Origin: a bacterium
Lineage (GTDB): Bacteria; Patescibacteriota; Microgenomatia; Levybacterales; UBA12049
Direction: 5' to 3'
NCBI GenBank assembly: GCA_021824155.1
Contig: JAKALN010000004.1
Location: forward strand, 1-38,925
Length of the DNA: 38,925 nt
This document shows, piece by piece, positions 19,063-28,095 of this stretch (position 1 is the stretch's first letter; each line of letters begins with the position of its first letter). The position numbers were made by a program, and so were the translations under genes. The notes beneath the pieces were generated by a model. That model was not told the DNA's origin, made no database searches, and saw only the letters and a list, made by a program, of their open reading frames with translations.

Positions 19063-19604
19063 GGTGTCACATTAGGACTTGTTACTGCAAAATTGCAGGG
19101 CCCGCCGCAGGAATTTGCAGTTATCCCGTTTGCTGCGATGCTCGGACACTCGTTGTTAACCAGATTCTTACAAATCTGCGGGTCGGACGTACCTCTATCA
19201 AGCGTAGCATAAAGATAATAAGATTGTCCAGTTGAATAGTAAACATAATTGTCGGAAGAAACAGGGTCTTTAGGAAGTAAATTCATATATGGCTGCCATT
19301 GGGTTCCCCAATCCGCAGTTGTCAAATCAAGCCTTACAATTCTGTAAAGAGGGGGGGTAACCGCAGAGTAAGACGGATATTTTCCGTTGTCCTGATAATA
19401 GGTTTCAAGGGCCCTTTGGATTTGGGCCAAATCCGATTTTCTTCTTGAATCGTTTGCTTTTTGAAACTGGGCAAAGGGATTAAGCGCAACTATAGATCCT
19501 ACAGCAAGAACAGAAAGAATCCCTATAACAACAATAAGCTCCACAAGCGTAAAACCTTTTTCTTTATTTGAAATTTGAAATTTGAAATTTGAAATTTTAT
19601 TCAT
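19059..19604 (-). CDS. Type IV pilin, GspG-like, leader encoded by a heptanucleotide tandem repeat
   Basis: [43 protein letters not shown]...DSRRKSDLAQIQRALETYYQDNGKYP; ATG 19604 overlaps upstream stop (TAATGA). Confidence 0.87.
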   Translation of the reverse strand: MNKISNFKFQISNKEKGFTLVELIVVIGILSVLAVGSIVALNPFAQFQKANDSRRKSDLAQIQRALETYYQDNGKYPSYSAVTPPLYRIVRLDLTTADWGTQWQPYMNLLPKDPVSSDNYVYYSTGQSYYLYATLDRGTSDPQICKNLVNNECPSIAANGITANSCGGPCNFAVTSPNVTP

Positions 19605-20512
19605 TATTGTGTACATAAACTGCCGCTGCAGGTTGTTGTTCCGGGCCCAGAGTAACAAGTTAAAGTACCGCCATATATCGTACACTGGCTTTGAACTACA
19701 CTGTTACAGTGCCCGCTTGATACTGCATAATAATTAGGATTGCAGTTAAAAGGCGCAGGTGTGGGCGTAGGGGTAGGAGTCGGAGTCGGAACGGGCGTAG
19801 GAGTAGGGCTTGACGTAGGCGAGGGCGTAGGAGTAGGGCTTGACGTAGGCGAAGATGACGGAGTAGAAGAACCGGTAGGCAAAGGAGTAGAAGAACCGAT
19901 AACGGGGTTTGGTAGAGGATTTGCAGCTATATAAGAACAATTTACGTTTCCCGATACAACGCAATAGTTGTAGCCCAAAGCCTGGTAATTTGTAGGTAAG
20001 CAATTTGAAAGCTGGGACAAAGCGCAGGAAGTCTGGAGGCTTGCGGTAGAGGACATTTTTGCAAAAAGGACGTTCCACTGCGGACAGCTGCTGCCGTCTG
20101 TTTCATATAAATAAGAAACCGCCCCCGAAGCAGGGTAATCCGGGTCCTGCGGAACCGTCTGGAGATAAACAGAAGAACCTTTGGTAAACGAACCTCCCAT
20201 GGAAACAGAAGCCGGATAGCAGTTTACGTCGGAGAGGTAAGAATCCAAAGCACTTCTTATCTGCGTTAAATCATGCTGTCTTCTTGCGTCTTTTGCCTTA
20301 TCGAGCTGTTTTATGGGGTTTAAAGTGACTATAGCCATGGTAATAAGGGTAGAAAGAATTACTACAACCACAAGAAGTTCTACTAGAGTAAACCCAAAAA
20401 TACCATTATGCGGGTAACTATTAAATCCCCTAAAAAAAGGCTTATAATGCTTCCTGTTACTAAAAAGGGTCCAAAAGGAATTGTATCTTTTATGGATGCC
20501 TTTTTTCTCCAT
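19604..20512 (-). CDS. Large pilin with Ser/Thr/Pro linker and six-cysteine C-terminal domain; start overlaps pilD by 130 bp
   Basis: [53 protein letters not shown]; linker [30 protein letters not shown]; tail [46 protein letters not shown]. Confidence 0.8.
   Translation of the reverse strand: MEKKGIHKRYNSFWTLFSNRKHYKPFFRGFNSYPHNGIFGFTLVELLVVVVILSTLITMAIVTLNPIKQLDKAKDARRQHDLTQIRSALDSYLSDVNCYPASVSMGGSFTKGSSVYLQTVPQDPDYPASGAVSYLYETDGSSCPQWNVLFAKMSSTASLQTSCALSQLSNCLPTNYQALGYNYCVVSGNVNCSYIAANPLPNPVIGSSTPLPTGSSTPSSSPTSSPTPTPSPTSSPTPTPVPTPTPTPTPTPAPFNCNPNYYAVSSGHCNSVVQSQCTIYGGTLTCYSGPGTTTCSGSLCTQ
19801..19860. repeat. 30-bp near-perfect tandem duplication inside the pilin linker
   Basis: gagtagggcttgacgtaggcgagggcgtag followed by gagtagggcttgacgtaggcgaagatgacg. 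Confidence 0.85.
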
Positions 20513-21198
20513 AGAATTAGTATGAGACCAATAAATGCTCCTGTCAAGAAAGCTAAATATAAAGAAATGATTATTTTAGGAAAGCCCAAAACCAACCCCA
20601 AAAGAAAAGCAAGTTTTACGTCTCCGAAGCCCATTCCTTTTCCTCCTGTAAAAAGAAACAGAATAAAGAAAAATAAAAATGAGCCGGCAGCGGAAATTAA
20701 ATTCAAAATAAAAAACTGAGGATTAATGGCAAGGTATATAAAACTTATAAGAATTGCGGGAAGAACTATCTTATCGGATATTATCCCGTATTTTAAATCT
20801 TCCAAAAAAACAATTATAAAAGACCCTGTAATAAATAAATAATAGAGCAACGATATAATCTTAAGGTAAGGAGGATTTAAAAAAGACGTCTGAATCCCCG
20901 GATAAAAAATAAATATAAAAACCGCGGAAAATAAAATTCCGGTGATAATCTCCGACAAGGGATAATAATAGTTTATTCTTTTATGGCAGTACCTGCATTT
21001 TCCCCGCAGTATTAAAAAAGATAGAAGGGGAACAAGGTCTTCCCATTCCAGGTTTTTTTTGCAGAATTCACAATGCGACCTTCCTTTAACTATAGCTTCG
21101 CCGCTTTTCAGCCTGTCAGCTACAACATTAAAAAACGATCCGAAGAAAGTACCTATAAAAAACAGGAAAAGTACCGAAAGGTAGATTAAATTACTCAT
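20383..21198 (-). CDS. pilD: Prepilin peptidase PilD
   Basis: [29 protein letters not shown] and [14 protein letters not shown] (GxGD aspartic protease motif), multiple TMs. Confidence 0.94.
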   Translation of the reverse strand: MSNLIYLSVLFLFFIGTFFGSFFNVVADRLKSGEAIVKGRSHCEFCKKNLEWEDLVPLLSFLILRGKCRYCHKRINYYYPLSEIITGILFSAVFIFIFYPGIQTSFLNPPYLKIISLLYYLFITGSFIIVFLEDLKYGIISDKIVLPAILISFIYLAINPQFFILNLISAAGSFLFFFILFLFTGGKGMGFGDVKLAFLLGLVLGFPKIIISLYLAFLTGAFIGLILILWRKKASIKDTIPFGPFLVTGSIISLFLGDLIVTRIMVFLGLL

Positions 21199-23201
21199 CC
21201 TTCTATATTCTTAATCGTCTTTGTTAAATCGTCAAGAAAATTAGATTTAAAAACTTTATTGTATTCATTTATGATAGTTTTTGCTTTTTTTTCATTCTTA
21301 AAACAGCTGATATAATTATAATACTGGAAAAAATAGGGGACCGGATTATATCTGTCCAGCTCTATGGCGGCATTCAGGTTCATCTGAGCCAACCCGCAAT
21401 TATTCTCTTTTAGATAGTAATTTCCTATCGACTGAAAGGCTGCCGGATTACTGCCGTCCGCTTCCAGCGCTTTTTGGTAATATTCCGAAGCGGATACTTT
21501 GTCGCCATAGTGGTTAAGAAAATAATTCCCTGTTCTTACCAATGCATTAGAGTAAAACAGGGGAATGTCCGCAATCGTTAAGTTACCCATTACCAAAGTA
21601 TCCGTTTTGGGAATATGAAAACTTTTCCATAATTTCCCCATTTGTTTTTTATACTCGGCGTTTGAGGGAAGGTCTCCTATAAAAAGCTTATTTGACAGCC
21701 CGTAAGGAACCCAATTTAACTGTTTTCCTTTTGTAGGTTCGATATCCGCTATGGAGAAAACCGGTGTTGTTTTTGCTATTTCCAAAGTAACATTAACGTT
21801 GGAATTTATTTTATTTTTCTCATTGGGATATTTTTTTAAGTAACTTTCCTGTTTGTCTTTGAAATATTTATTTTCCGTTACTCCGTTTATGTTTACCACC
21901 TGCACGTCAGGCCTGAAATTTTTACCGAAATGGACATACCACGTATTAAATAAAACAGTGTCTCCATTTAAAAATATCATAGAATTTTTCGGAAGGGGGC
22001 TAAGCAAATCGTAAGCTACATCATCTCCCGCTGTTAAACCGCTTAAATCCGTTTTTACGTAATTAAACCTGAAAAGCATCAGGGGAATTAAAATAAAAAC
22101 ACAGATTATAAGTGATGACAATATCTTTTTGGACAAAAATTTATCTAAAATAGTTTTTAAAAGTAGGAGTCCAAACGGAAAAAGCATTAAATAAACGATA
22201 AAGGAGAGAGTAATAAACCTTTCATAAACCCCTAAATTAAATGAATTTACAAACGGAAAACCGGAATAATAAACAAAAAACGGGCCCGATAATATAAAAG
22301 CCAAAAAAAGGGACAGGAGGAGTTTCCTATTATTTTTAAGAAGATGAATAAGTCCCAGGAAGATAACAAATGATGCCGGAATAGTTGCCTGGGTAATTAT
22401 ATTAAAAAAATAAATTTTAACGTCTATAATTCTTTGCTCAACTGAAGAACTTGCAAACGAGCCGATACTGAATGTACCGTAATCTTTTCTTAACACCAGG
22501 TGTAAAAATGAATCTAAATTATGTACGTGGTCCCAATTTATCGGTGGGTTATGAAAAGATGCTATCGGGATATAAATATAAGGAATTAGTCCTAAAGCTC
22601 CAAACAGAAAACTCAAGACGATATTTTTGGGCTTTTTGAAATCTTTTATAAGCCGGGGAAAAACCAGAACCAAAAGCGAAGGGAATATAAGAATAATCGT
22701 TTGGTGGTTAGTTAAAGAAAGCCCTGCTATAAAGGCAAGCAAAAAAAGATATTTTATATTTTTGCTTGAGGAATATACAACCGCTGTTAAAAAAAGCAAA
22801 AGTGCAAAAAAATTATTCAGGGCAAATACTTCCCCTATTTCATTGTAAAACCAGAAATAGTATGTAAAAGCCAAAAGAAGGGCCGATATTACACTTATGA
22901 GCCTGCTCTTTGTAAATTTTAGGGATAGGTAATAAAAAATTAATACCCCAAACGCTCCGGAGAAAGCGGAAATTAAGCCTATCATAAAAGCAGGGGATAT
23001 AAAGTTTATCCTGGAAAGTAAAAATCCCAAAAAAGTAAAAAGAGGATAACCGGGAGCATGTGCGACACCCATTGTAGCCGCGGCATTTAGTAAATCTCCT
23101 ACATCTCCTCCATAAGTTGCCCTTGAAAGGTTGTGTATATAAATTGCCAGAACGCCGATAAAAATAGTCAGAGGCAGAAGATTCTTTCTAATAAAAACCA
23201 T
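21195..23201 (-). CDS. DUF2723-like multi-TM protein with C-terminal TPR region (putative O-mannosyltransferase-like)
   Basis: GGDVGDLLNAAATMGVAHAPGYPLFTFLGFL is characteristic of DUF2723; C-terminal ALEADGSNPAAFQSIGNYYLKENNCGLAQMNLNAAIELD (TPR). Confidence 0.78.
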   Translation of the reverse strand: MVFIRKNLLPLTIFIGVLAIYIHNLSRATYGGDVGDLLNAAATMGVAHAPGYPLFTFLGFLLSRINFISPAFMIGLISAFSGAFGVLIFYYLSLKFTKSRLISVISALLLAFTYYFWFYNEIGEVFALNNFFALLLFLTAVVYSSSKNIKYLFLLAFIAGLSLTNHQTIILIFPSLLVLVFPRLIKDFKKPKNIVLSFLFGALGLIPYIYIPIASFHNPPINWDHVHNLDSFLHLVLRKDYGTFSIGSFASSSVEQRIIDVKIYFFNIITQATIPASFVIFLGLIHLLKNNRKLLLSLFLAFILSGPFFVYYSGFPFVNSFNLGVYERFITLSFIVYLMLFPFGLLLLKTILDKFLSKKILSSLIICVFILIPLMLFRFNYVKTDLSGLTAGDDVAYDLLSPLPKNSMIFLNGDTVLFNTWYVHFGKNFRPDVQVVNINGVTENKYFKDKQESYLKKYPNEKNKINSNVNVTLEIAKTTPVFSIADIEPTKGKQLNWVPYGLSNKLFIGDLPSNAEYKKQMGKLWKSFHIPKTDTLVMGNLTIADIPLFYSNALVRTGNYFLNHYGDKVSASEYYQKALEADGSNPAAFQSIGNYYLKENNCGLAQMNLNAAIELDRYNPVPYFFQYYNYISCFKNEKKAKTIINEYNKVFKSNFLDDLTKTIKNIEG

Positions 23202-23209
23202 TGGAGTGA

Positions 23210-23779
23210 TTACTCAGAGCACCAATAGCATGTACCCGAAGTTGGATTTGGACACAGGGTTGTAGACAGTGCTGTAGCAAGGCTATTGTTTGTCGTATCG
23301 GATGCGTTCCTCTGAGACCTGGATTTAGGAGCATAACAGGCAGTCAAGTTTGTCGAAGTGCCTTTAACATATATCTGGTTAAGTATATTGGTAACCGATG
23401 TAAAGCTGGATTTAAGTTCTCCGTCGGTTATAAGAGCCTGGATACATCCGTTAGCCCCGAGAAGGTTGCTTAAATTTTCGCCTCCCGCGGTAACTGTTGC
23501 GGCAGATAGCACACAACTTGTTGCACTTGCATTCGCAGTATCATTCCAAGGCATTGCACTGTGAGTTGTATAATACCTTACATTTGCGTCTATATATTCA
23601 ATTAAAGTATTTTTGGTATTTGCATCCTGGGCTTTATTCAGCTGTTCGAAAGGATCGATGGTTGCGATTAACGCTGCTGCCAAAACTCCTAAAATTCCGA
23701 TGACGACCAAAAGTTCGATAAGGGTAAATCCTGAGGATTTTTTGAATAATTTCTTTAGCGCTTCAATGAGCTTTTTCAT
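23210..23779 (-). CDS. Type IV pilin, probable major pilin
   Basis: MKKLIEALKKLFKKSSGFTLIELLVVIGILGVLAAALIATIDPFEQLNKAQDANTKNTL; own promoter upstream. Confidence 0.85.
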   Translation of the reverse strand: MKKLIEALKKLFKKSSGFTLIELLVVIGILGVLAAALIATIDPFEQLNKAQDANTKNTLIEYIDANVRYYTTHSAMPWNDTANASATSCVLSAATVTAGGENLSNLLGANGCIQALITDGELKSSFTSVTNILNQIYVKGTSTNLTACYAPKSRSQRNASDTTNNSLATALSTTLCPNPTSGTCYWCSE

Positions 23780-23790
23780 TGTATATATCA

Positions 23791-23820
23791 ATATTAAACA
23801 TATACCAAATACCTTGTCAA
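23791..23820 (-). promoter_or_regulatory. Promoter for the major pilin: TTGACA (23820-23815), 18 bp, TAATAT (23796-23791), 11 nt to ATG
   Basis: Minus-strand TTGACAaggtatttggtatatgttTAATATtgatatatacaATG. Confidence 0.65.
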
Positions 23821-23834
23821 TAGGCATTTTAGCC

Positions 23835-25040
23835 TTATTGTATGCTCGATATTAAACTGTAAATAGGCGTTATAACAGATATAATTAAAAACGCTACGCC
23901 GACACCCAAAACTACCATAATAAAAGGTTCCATAGCTGTTGTAAGGGCCTTAACCGTTCCATCTACTTCTCTTTCAAAATATTCCGACGCCCTTGTCAGT
24001 GAATCGTCAACTTTTCCCGTTTGCTCTCCTACTTTTACCAGCTGTATAAGAATCGGAGGAAACAGGGGATAAACAGACATCGCATCTCCTATGGTTACAC
24101 CTTTTTCAACCTGTTTGGAAACATCTTTAATGGCGTTTCTGTAATGCACATTATTAGCCGTATCTGCGGTCTCTATAAGTGCATCAACAACCAGAGTCCC
24201 AGTACCAACTAAAAGTCCGAAAGTCCTTGCGAATTCGGCAAGTATTGTCTGCTGTATCAGTTTACCGAAAATCGGAAGCTTTAACATTATACTGTCTATA
24301 ATAAGCTCGCCCTCTACGGTTTTCTTCCAGCGCCTGAAAAAGTAAAATCCGCCCACAACGGCCAATATTACAATAAACCAGAAGGAACTTATAAAATTAG
24401 AAATTCCAATTACTATTTGAGTAGGAAGAGGAAGCGGAACGTTAAGGTTTTGGTATAAAAGAGTAAGCTGCGGTATTACGAAAATCATCATAATAAACAT
24501 AACTACAACCATCAAAATAATAACTATTACCGGATACATCAGGGCAGACCTTATAGTACCCCTTAGTTTTGTCTGTTTTTCCAGGTTGTCCGCAAGCCTC
24601 AAAAGCACTTTATCTAAAAGTCCGGAGGCTTCTCCCGCCTTTATTAAAGAAATATAAATAGGGGAAAATACATTTGGATATTTTGATATGGAAGAAGAAA
24701 GTGTTTTCCCCTCTTCAACGTCATTGATAATACTGTTTACTATTTCCACCATTGCAGGATTTTGCACCTGGTCTTTTAAAATTCCCAAGGCCTTCATAAG
24801 GGTTAATCCAGAAGCAAGCATCGAGGAAAGCTGTCTTGTAAAAAGAACCAAATCCGAGCTTTTTACCCTTTTAAGCATCGGAAAAGCTCTGGCAATAGGA
24901 TTATCCTCTTCCTTGATTATGTGGATAGGGGTTAGTTCTTTGCTTCTTAAATACTGGGCCGCCTCGTTTATGTCACCGGCATCAATTACTCCCTGTTCCA
25001 GTTTTCCGTCTTTTGTCGCAGCTTTATAATGAAGTTTCAT
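23835..25040 (-). CDS. pilC: Type IV pilus inner-membrane platform protein PilC (GspF family)
   Basis: DLVLFTRQLSSMLASGLTLMKAL; two GspF repeats; TTAMEPFIMVVLGVGVAFLIISVITPIYSL. Confidence 0.95.
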   Translation of the reverse strand: MKLHYKAATKDGKLEQGVIDAGDINEAAQYLRSKELTPIHIIKEEDNPIARAFPMLKRVKSSDLVLFTRQLSSMLASGLTLMKALGILKDQVQNPAMVEIVNSIINDVEEGKTLSSSISKYPNVFSPIYISLIKAGEASGLLDKVLLRLADNLEKQTKLRGTIRSALMYPVIVIILMVVVMFIMMIFVIPQLTLLYQNLNVPLPLPTQIVIGISNFISSFWFIVILAVVGGFYFFRRWKKTVEGELIIDSIMLKLPIFGKLIQQTILAEFARTFGLLVGTGTLVVDALIETADTANNVHYRNAIKDVSKQVEKGVTIGDAMSVYPLFPPILIQLVKVGEQTGKVDDSLTRASEYFEREVDGTVKALTTAMEPFIMVVLGVGVAFLIISVITPIYSLISSIQ

Positions 25041-25043
25041 AAA

Positions 25044-26111
25044 TTATCCTACAAGTCTAAGAAGATCATCGGGACGCAAAGCGTAACTCTTAGCCATCTC
25101 AAGACTTATGTTCCCCGACAAAACAAGAGACGCAAGAGAAGATTCAAGGGTTATCATTCCGCTGTCCTGGGAAGTTTGTATAATAGAATCAATAAGATGT
25201 GTTTTTCCCTCCCTTATTGTACTCGCGATTGCGGAAGTGCCCATTAAAACTTCTACCGCAGGCATTCTTCCCCCGTTAATTTCGGGCAGAAGCCTTTGGG
25301 AAACAACCCCTTTAAGCGTGGAGGCAAGCTGGACCCTTATTTGGCTTTGCTGGCTGGGAGGAAATGAATCTATAATCCTGTCTATTGTCTGGGCCGCGGA
25401 ATTTGTATGAAGGGTGGAAAAAACCAAATGGCCGGTTTCGGCAATGGTAATTGCGGCGCTTATGGTTTCGGGGTCCCTCATTTCTCCGACCAGTACTACA
25501 TCGGGGTCCTCCCGCAGGGCCGACCTTAAAGCCATCGACCATGAATGGCTGTCTATGTCCATTTCCCTTTGGGAAATAATACTTTTTCCCGCCGGATATA
25601 CGTATTCAATAGGGTCTTCTATTGTCAATATATGCGTGGCCCGTTTTAAATTTATTTCATTTATTATCGAGGCAATTGTTGTTGATTTCCCGTGGCCGGT
25701 TGGGCCGGTAACCAATACAAAACCCTGTTTCATGTCCGCAAAATTATGAAGGACTTTGGGAAGATTAAGCTCTTCAAGAGTGCGGATGTTGGGCAGTAAA
25801 AACCTGAAAGCAGCGCTTAAAAAACCTCTCTGGTAATAAATGTTTGCCCTAAACCTTCCTAAATTTCCGTAATCTCCGCCTCCAAACCCGAATGAAAAAT
25901 CCAATTCCTTATTGTTTATTACGTATTCTTTTTGCTGCGGGGTAAGAAGGGAAAATACAAGATTTTCAACCATTTCATGGGACAGGGCGGAATAACTTGT
26001 AAGATATCTAAGAGACCCGTCAATCCTAATAACGGGAGGGATTCCCGCCAAAAGATGTAAATCCGAAGCGTTGTTTTTTACAGTTAAATTTAACAGTTCA
26101 TGTATATCCAT
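25044..26111 (-). CDS. pilT: Twitching motility retraction ATPase PilT
   Basis: VTGPTGHGKSTTIASIINEIN (Walker A), LREDPDVVLVGEMRDPETISAAITIAETGHLVFSTLHTNSA. Confidence 0.94.
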   Translation of the reverse strand: MDIHELLNLTVKNNASDLHLLAGIPPVIRIDGSLRYLTSYSALSHEMVENLVFSLLTPQQKEYVINNKELDFSFGFGGGDYGNLGRFRANIYYQRGFLSAAFRFLLPNIRTLEELNLPKVLHNFADMKQGFVLVTGPTGHGKSTTIASIINEINLKRATHILTIEDPIEYVYPAGKSIISQREMDIDSHSWSMALRSALREDPDVVLVGEMRDPETISAAITIAETGHLVFSTLHTNSAAQTIDRIIDSFPPSQQSQIRVQLASTLKGVVSQRLLPEINGGRMPAVEVLMGTSAIASTIREGKTHLIDSIIQTSQDSGMITLESSLASLVLSGNISLEMAKSYALRPDDLLRLVG

Positions 26112-26119
26112 ATCCAAAA

Positions 26120-26151
26120 AATTTCTAATTTCTAATTTCTAATTTCTAATT
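26120..26151. repeat. (AATTTCT)x4.5 perfect heptanucleotide tandem repeat between pilB and pilT
   Basis: aatttctaatttctaatttctaatttctaatt read directly. Confidence 0.95.
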
Positions 26152-26215
26152 TTATTTTAATACCTATATCCATATTAGAACATTAGTGCAATTAGAGCAA
26201 TTAGATTAATTTTCA

Positions 26216-27943
26216 TTATTCCTGTGCAACCCTAAGCACTTCTTCTACCGTTGTTATTCCCTGTAAAACTTTTAAATATCCGTCCTGTTTCATCGTAATC
26301 ATTCCTTCGGAAGTAGCCTCTTTTTCGATTGTACTGCTGTCGGGATTTGATAATACCAGCTTTGTAATTTTATCCGTAATAGGAAGACACTCGAATATTC
26401 CTATTCTTCCCAAATATCCCGACAGACCGCACTGGTCACACCCTTTTCCTTTATATAGTTTGAGTTCGCCGTTTGCGGGCGGAAAAAGAGTCCCCAAGAC
26501 ATTTTTCATTTCGGTAACAATCTGGGGAAGGGGAGTATATGAAACTTTGCAGTTATTGCATATGGTCCTTACAATCCTTTGCCCTAAAATTGCAGTCATT
26601 GTTGAAGCAAGTAAAAATCTTTCCGCGCCCAAATCTACAAGACGGGGCAGAGCCCCTGCGGCATTGGAAGTATGAAGCGTGGAAAAAACCAAATGGCCGG
26701 TTAATGCGGCCTGGATCGCGAGCTCGGTTGTTTCGTTATCGCGGATTTCTCCAACCAGTATAATATTGGGATCCTGCCTTAAAAAGGCCCTAAGTCCGGT
26801 TGCAAAAGTAAGCCCGACCGCCGGGTTTATCTGCACCTGGTTTATTCCCGACATTTGGTACTCGACGGGGTCTTCCAGAGTCATAATATTTACCCTTGTA
26901 GTATTAAGCTTTTCCAAGACCGAATATAAGGTTGTAGTTTTACCCGAACCGGTAGGCCCGACTACTATAATAATACCGTGGGGTCTTAACATTGCCGTTT
27001 CCAGGTTTTTTAAGGAAGTGCCGGAAAGCCCCAGCTCCTGCAGGGTCGGAACCCCGCCGGATTTCCGAAGCAGCCTCATAACAATTTTCTCCCCGTAAAC
27101 TGTGGGTAAGTCCGAAATACGAAGGTCAACCTCTTTATCCTCTACCCTAAAGTTAAAACGTCCGTCCTGGGGAGTCCTGTGTTCGTCTATTTTCATATCG
27201 GAAAGTATTTTAATCCTTGAAATTAAGGCTTCCTGCACGCTTTTAGGAAGGCTTAACCTGTCGTATAAAATTCCGTCAATCCTGTACCTTACCCTTACCC
27301 TGTCTTCCTGGGGTTCGATATGGACATCGGAAGACCTGCTGTTTACGGCATATTCCAGAATTGTCGAAACTATTTTGGCAACAGGCGCCTCTTTAATAAT
27401 CTGGGCTATATCTTTGCTGTCAACCGTTTTTGTTTTGTTGAATTCTTCCGTTTCTTTTACGGCCTGTCCTACTTCTCCGATTATTTCCTGCCTGTATTGT
27501 TCGGATATTGCCCTGCTCACTTCGCTCGGGGCGGCCGCAAAAGTTTTAATTGTAAGACCTGTTTTTTGCTGTATAAAAGAAAGGGCGTCAAGGTCAACGG
27601 GGTTACTCATTGCAACCGAAAGTAACTTCATTTTATCGTCGTACATAAAAGGAATTAAAGAAAACCTTTCGGCAACCGCCCTTGATATATACTCCAAAGC
27701 CTGCGGGGAAAAAGAGGTATCCTCAAGGGAAATATACGGAATATTCAAGAGCTTTGCCTTTGCCTCGGCAAGTTTGGCTTCGGGAATAATGTTAAGGGAC
27801 GTAATAAGAGAATCCTCCGAAATATTCTGGGTGGCACTTTTTACTTTTATGTCGTTGAATTGTTCCTGGGTAAGTAACTTCTCCGCGAGTAAAATATCGC
27901 TTAAAGTCTGATTCTTTATAGGAGTTTGAAAATCGCTGGGCAT
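26216..27943 (-). CDS. pilB: Type IV pilus assembly ATPase PilB (GspE family)
   Basis: IIVVGPTGSGKTTTLYSVLEKLN, RQDPNIILVGEIRDNETTELAIQAALTGHLVFSTLHTSNA, CNNCK...CDQC zinc motif. Confidence 0.95.
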   Translation of the reverse strand: MPSDFQTPIKNQTLSDILLAEKLLTQEQFNDIKVKSATQNISEDSLITSLNIIPEAKLAEAKAKLLNIPYISLEDTSFSPQALEYISRAVAERFSLIPFMYDDKMKLLSVAMSNPVDLDALSFIQQKTGLTIKTFAAAPSEVSRAISEQYRQEIIGEVGQAVKETEEFNKTKTVDSKDIAQIIKEAPVAKIVSTILEYAVNSRSSDVHIEPQEDRVRVRYRIDGILYDRLSLPKSVQEALISRIKILSDMKIDEHRTPQDGRFNFRVEDKEVDLRISDLPTVYGEKIVMRLLRKSGGVPTLQELGLSGTSLKNLETAMLRPHGIIIVVGPTGSGKTTTLYSVLEKLNTTRVNIMTLEDPVEYQMSGINQVQINPAVGLTFATGLRAFLRQDPNIILVGEIRDNETTELAIQAALTGHLVFSTLHTSNAAGALPRLVDLGAERFLLASTMTAILGQRIVRTICNNCKVSYTPLPQIVTEMKNVLGTLFPPANGELKLYKGKGCDQCGLSGYLGRIGIFECLPITDKITKLVLSNPDSSTIEKEATSEGMITMKQDGYLKVLQGITTVEEVLRVAQE

Positions 27944-27983
27944 TACTATTATAGTAGGCTAAAATATGATATAAAGTCAATAC

Positions 27984-28083
27984 AAAACTAAATTCTAAAT
28001 ACTAATATCTAAATCCTAAATAATGTTCAAAATTAAAAATTCAAAACGTTTAGGGTTTAGAATTTAAAAATTAGGATTTGCGA
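27984..28083. repeat. Heptad-periodic inverted repeat upstream of holB-like gene
   Basis: aaaacta aattcta aatacta atatcta aatccta ... ttcaaaa ttaaaaa ttcaaaa ... tttaggg tttagaa tttaaaa attagga. Confidence 0.85.
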
Positions 28084-28095
28084 CTGAAAGGAGAT

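Noticed and set aside
19752-19870. Possible CRISPR-like or minisatellite array
   Set aside because: Repeats are short hexamers plus one 30-bp duplication in a coding linker; no spacers and no cas genes nearby.
19740-19934. + strand [32 protein letters not shown]
   Set aside because: Antisense of the Pro/Thr-rich linker repeats in the large pilin; low-complexity artefact.
27102-27911. 269-aa + strand ORF antisense to pilB (also 26679-27098, 10386-10691 and other antisense ORFs)
   Set aside because: The opposite strand encodes well-recognised PilB/RecG; antisense ORFs are composition by-products with no start signals or family motifs.
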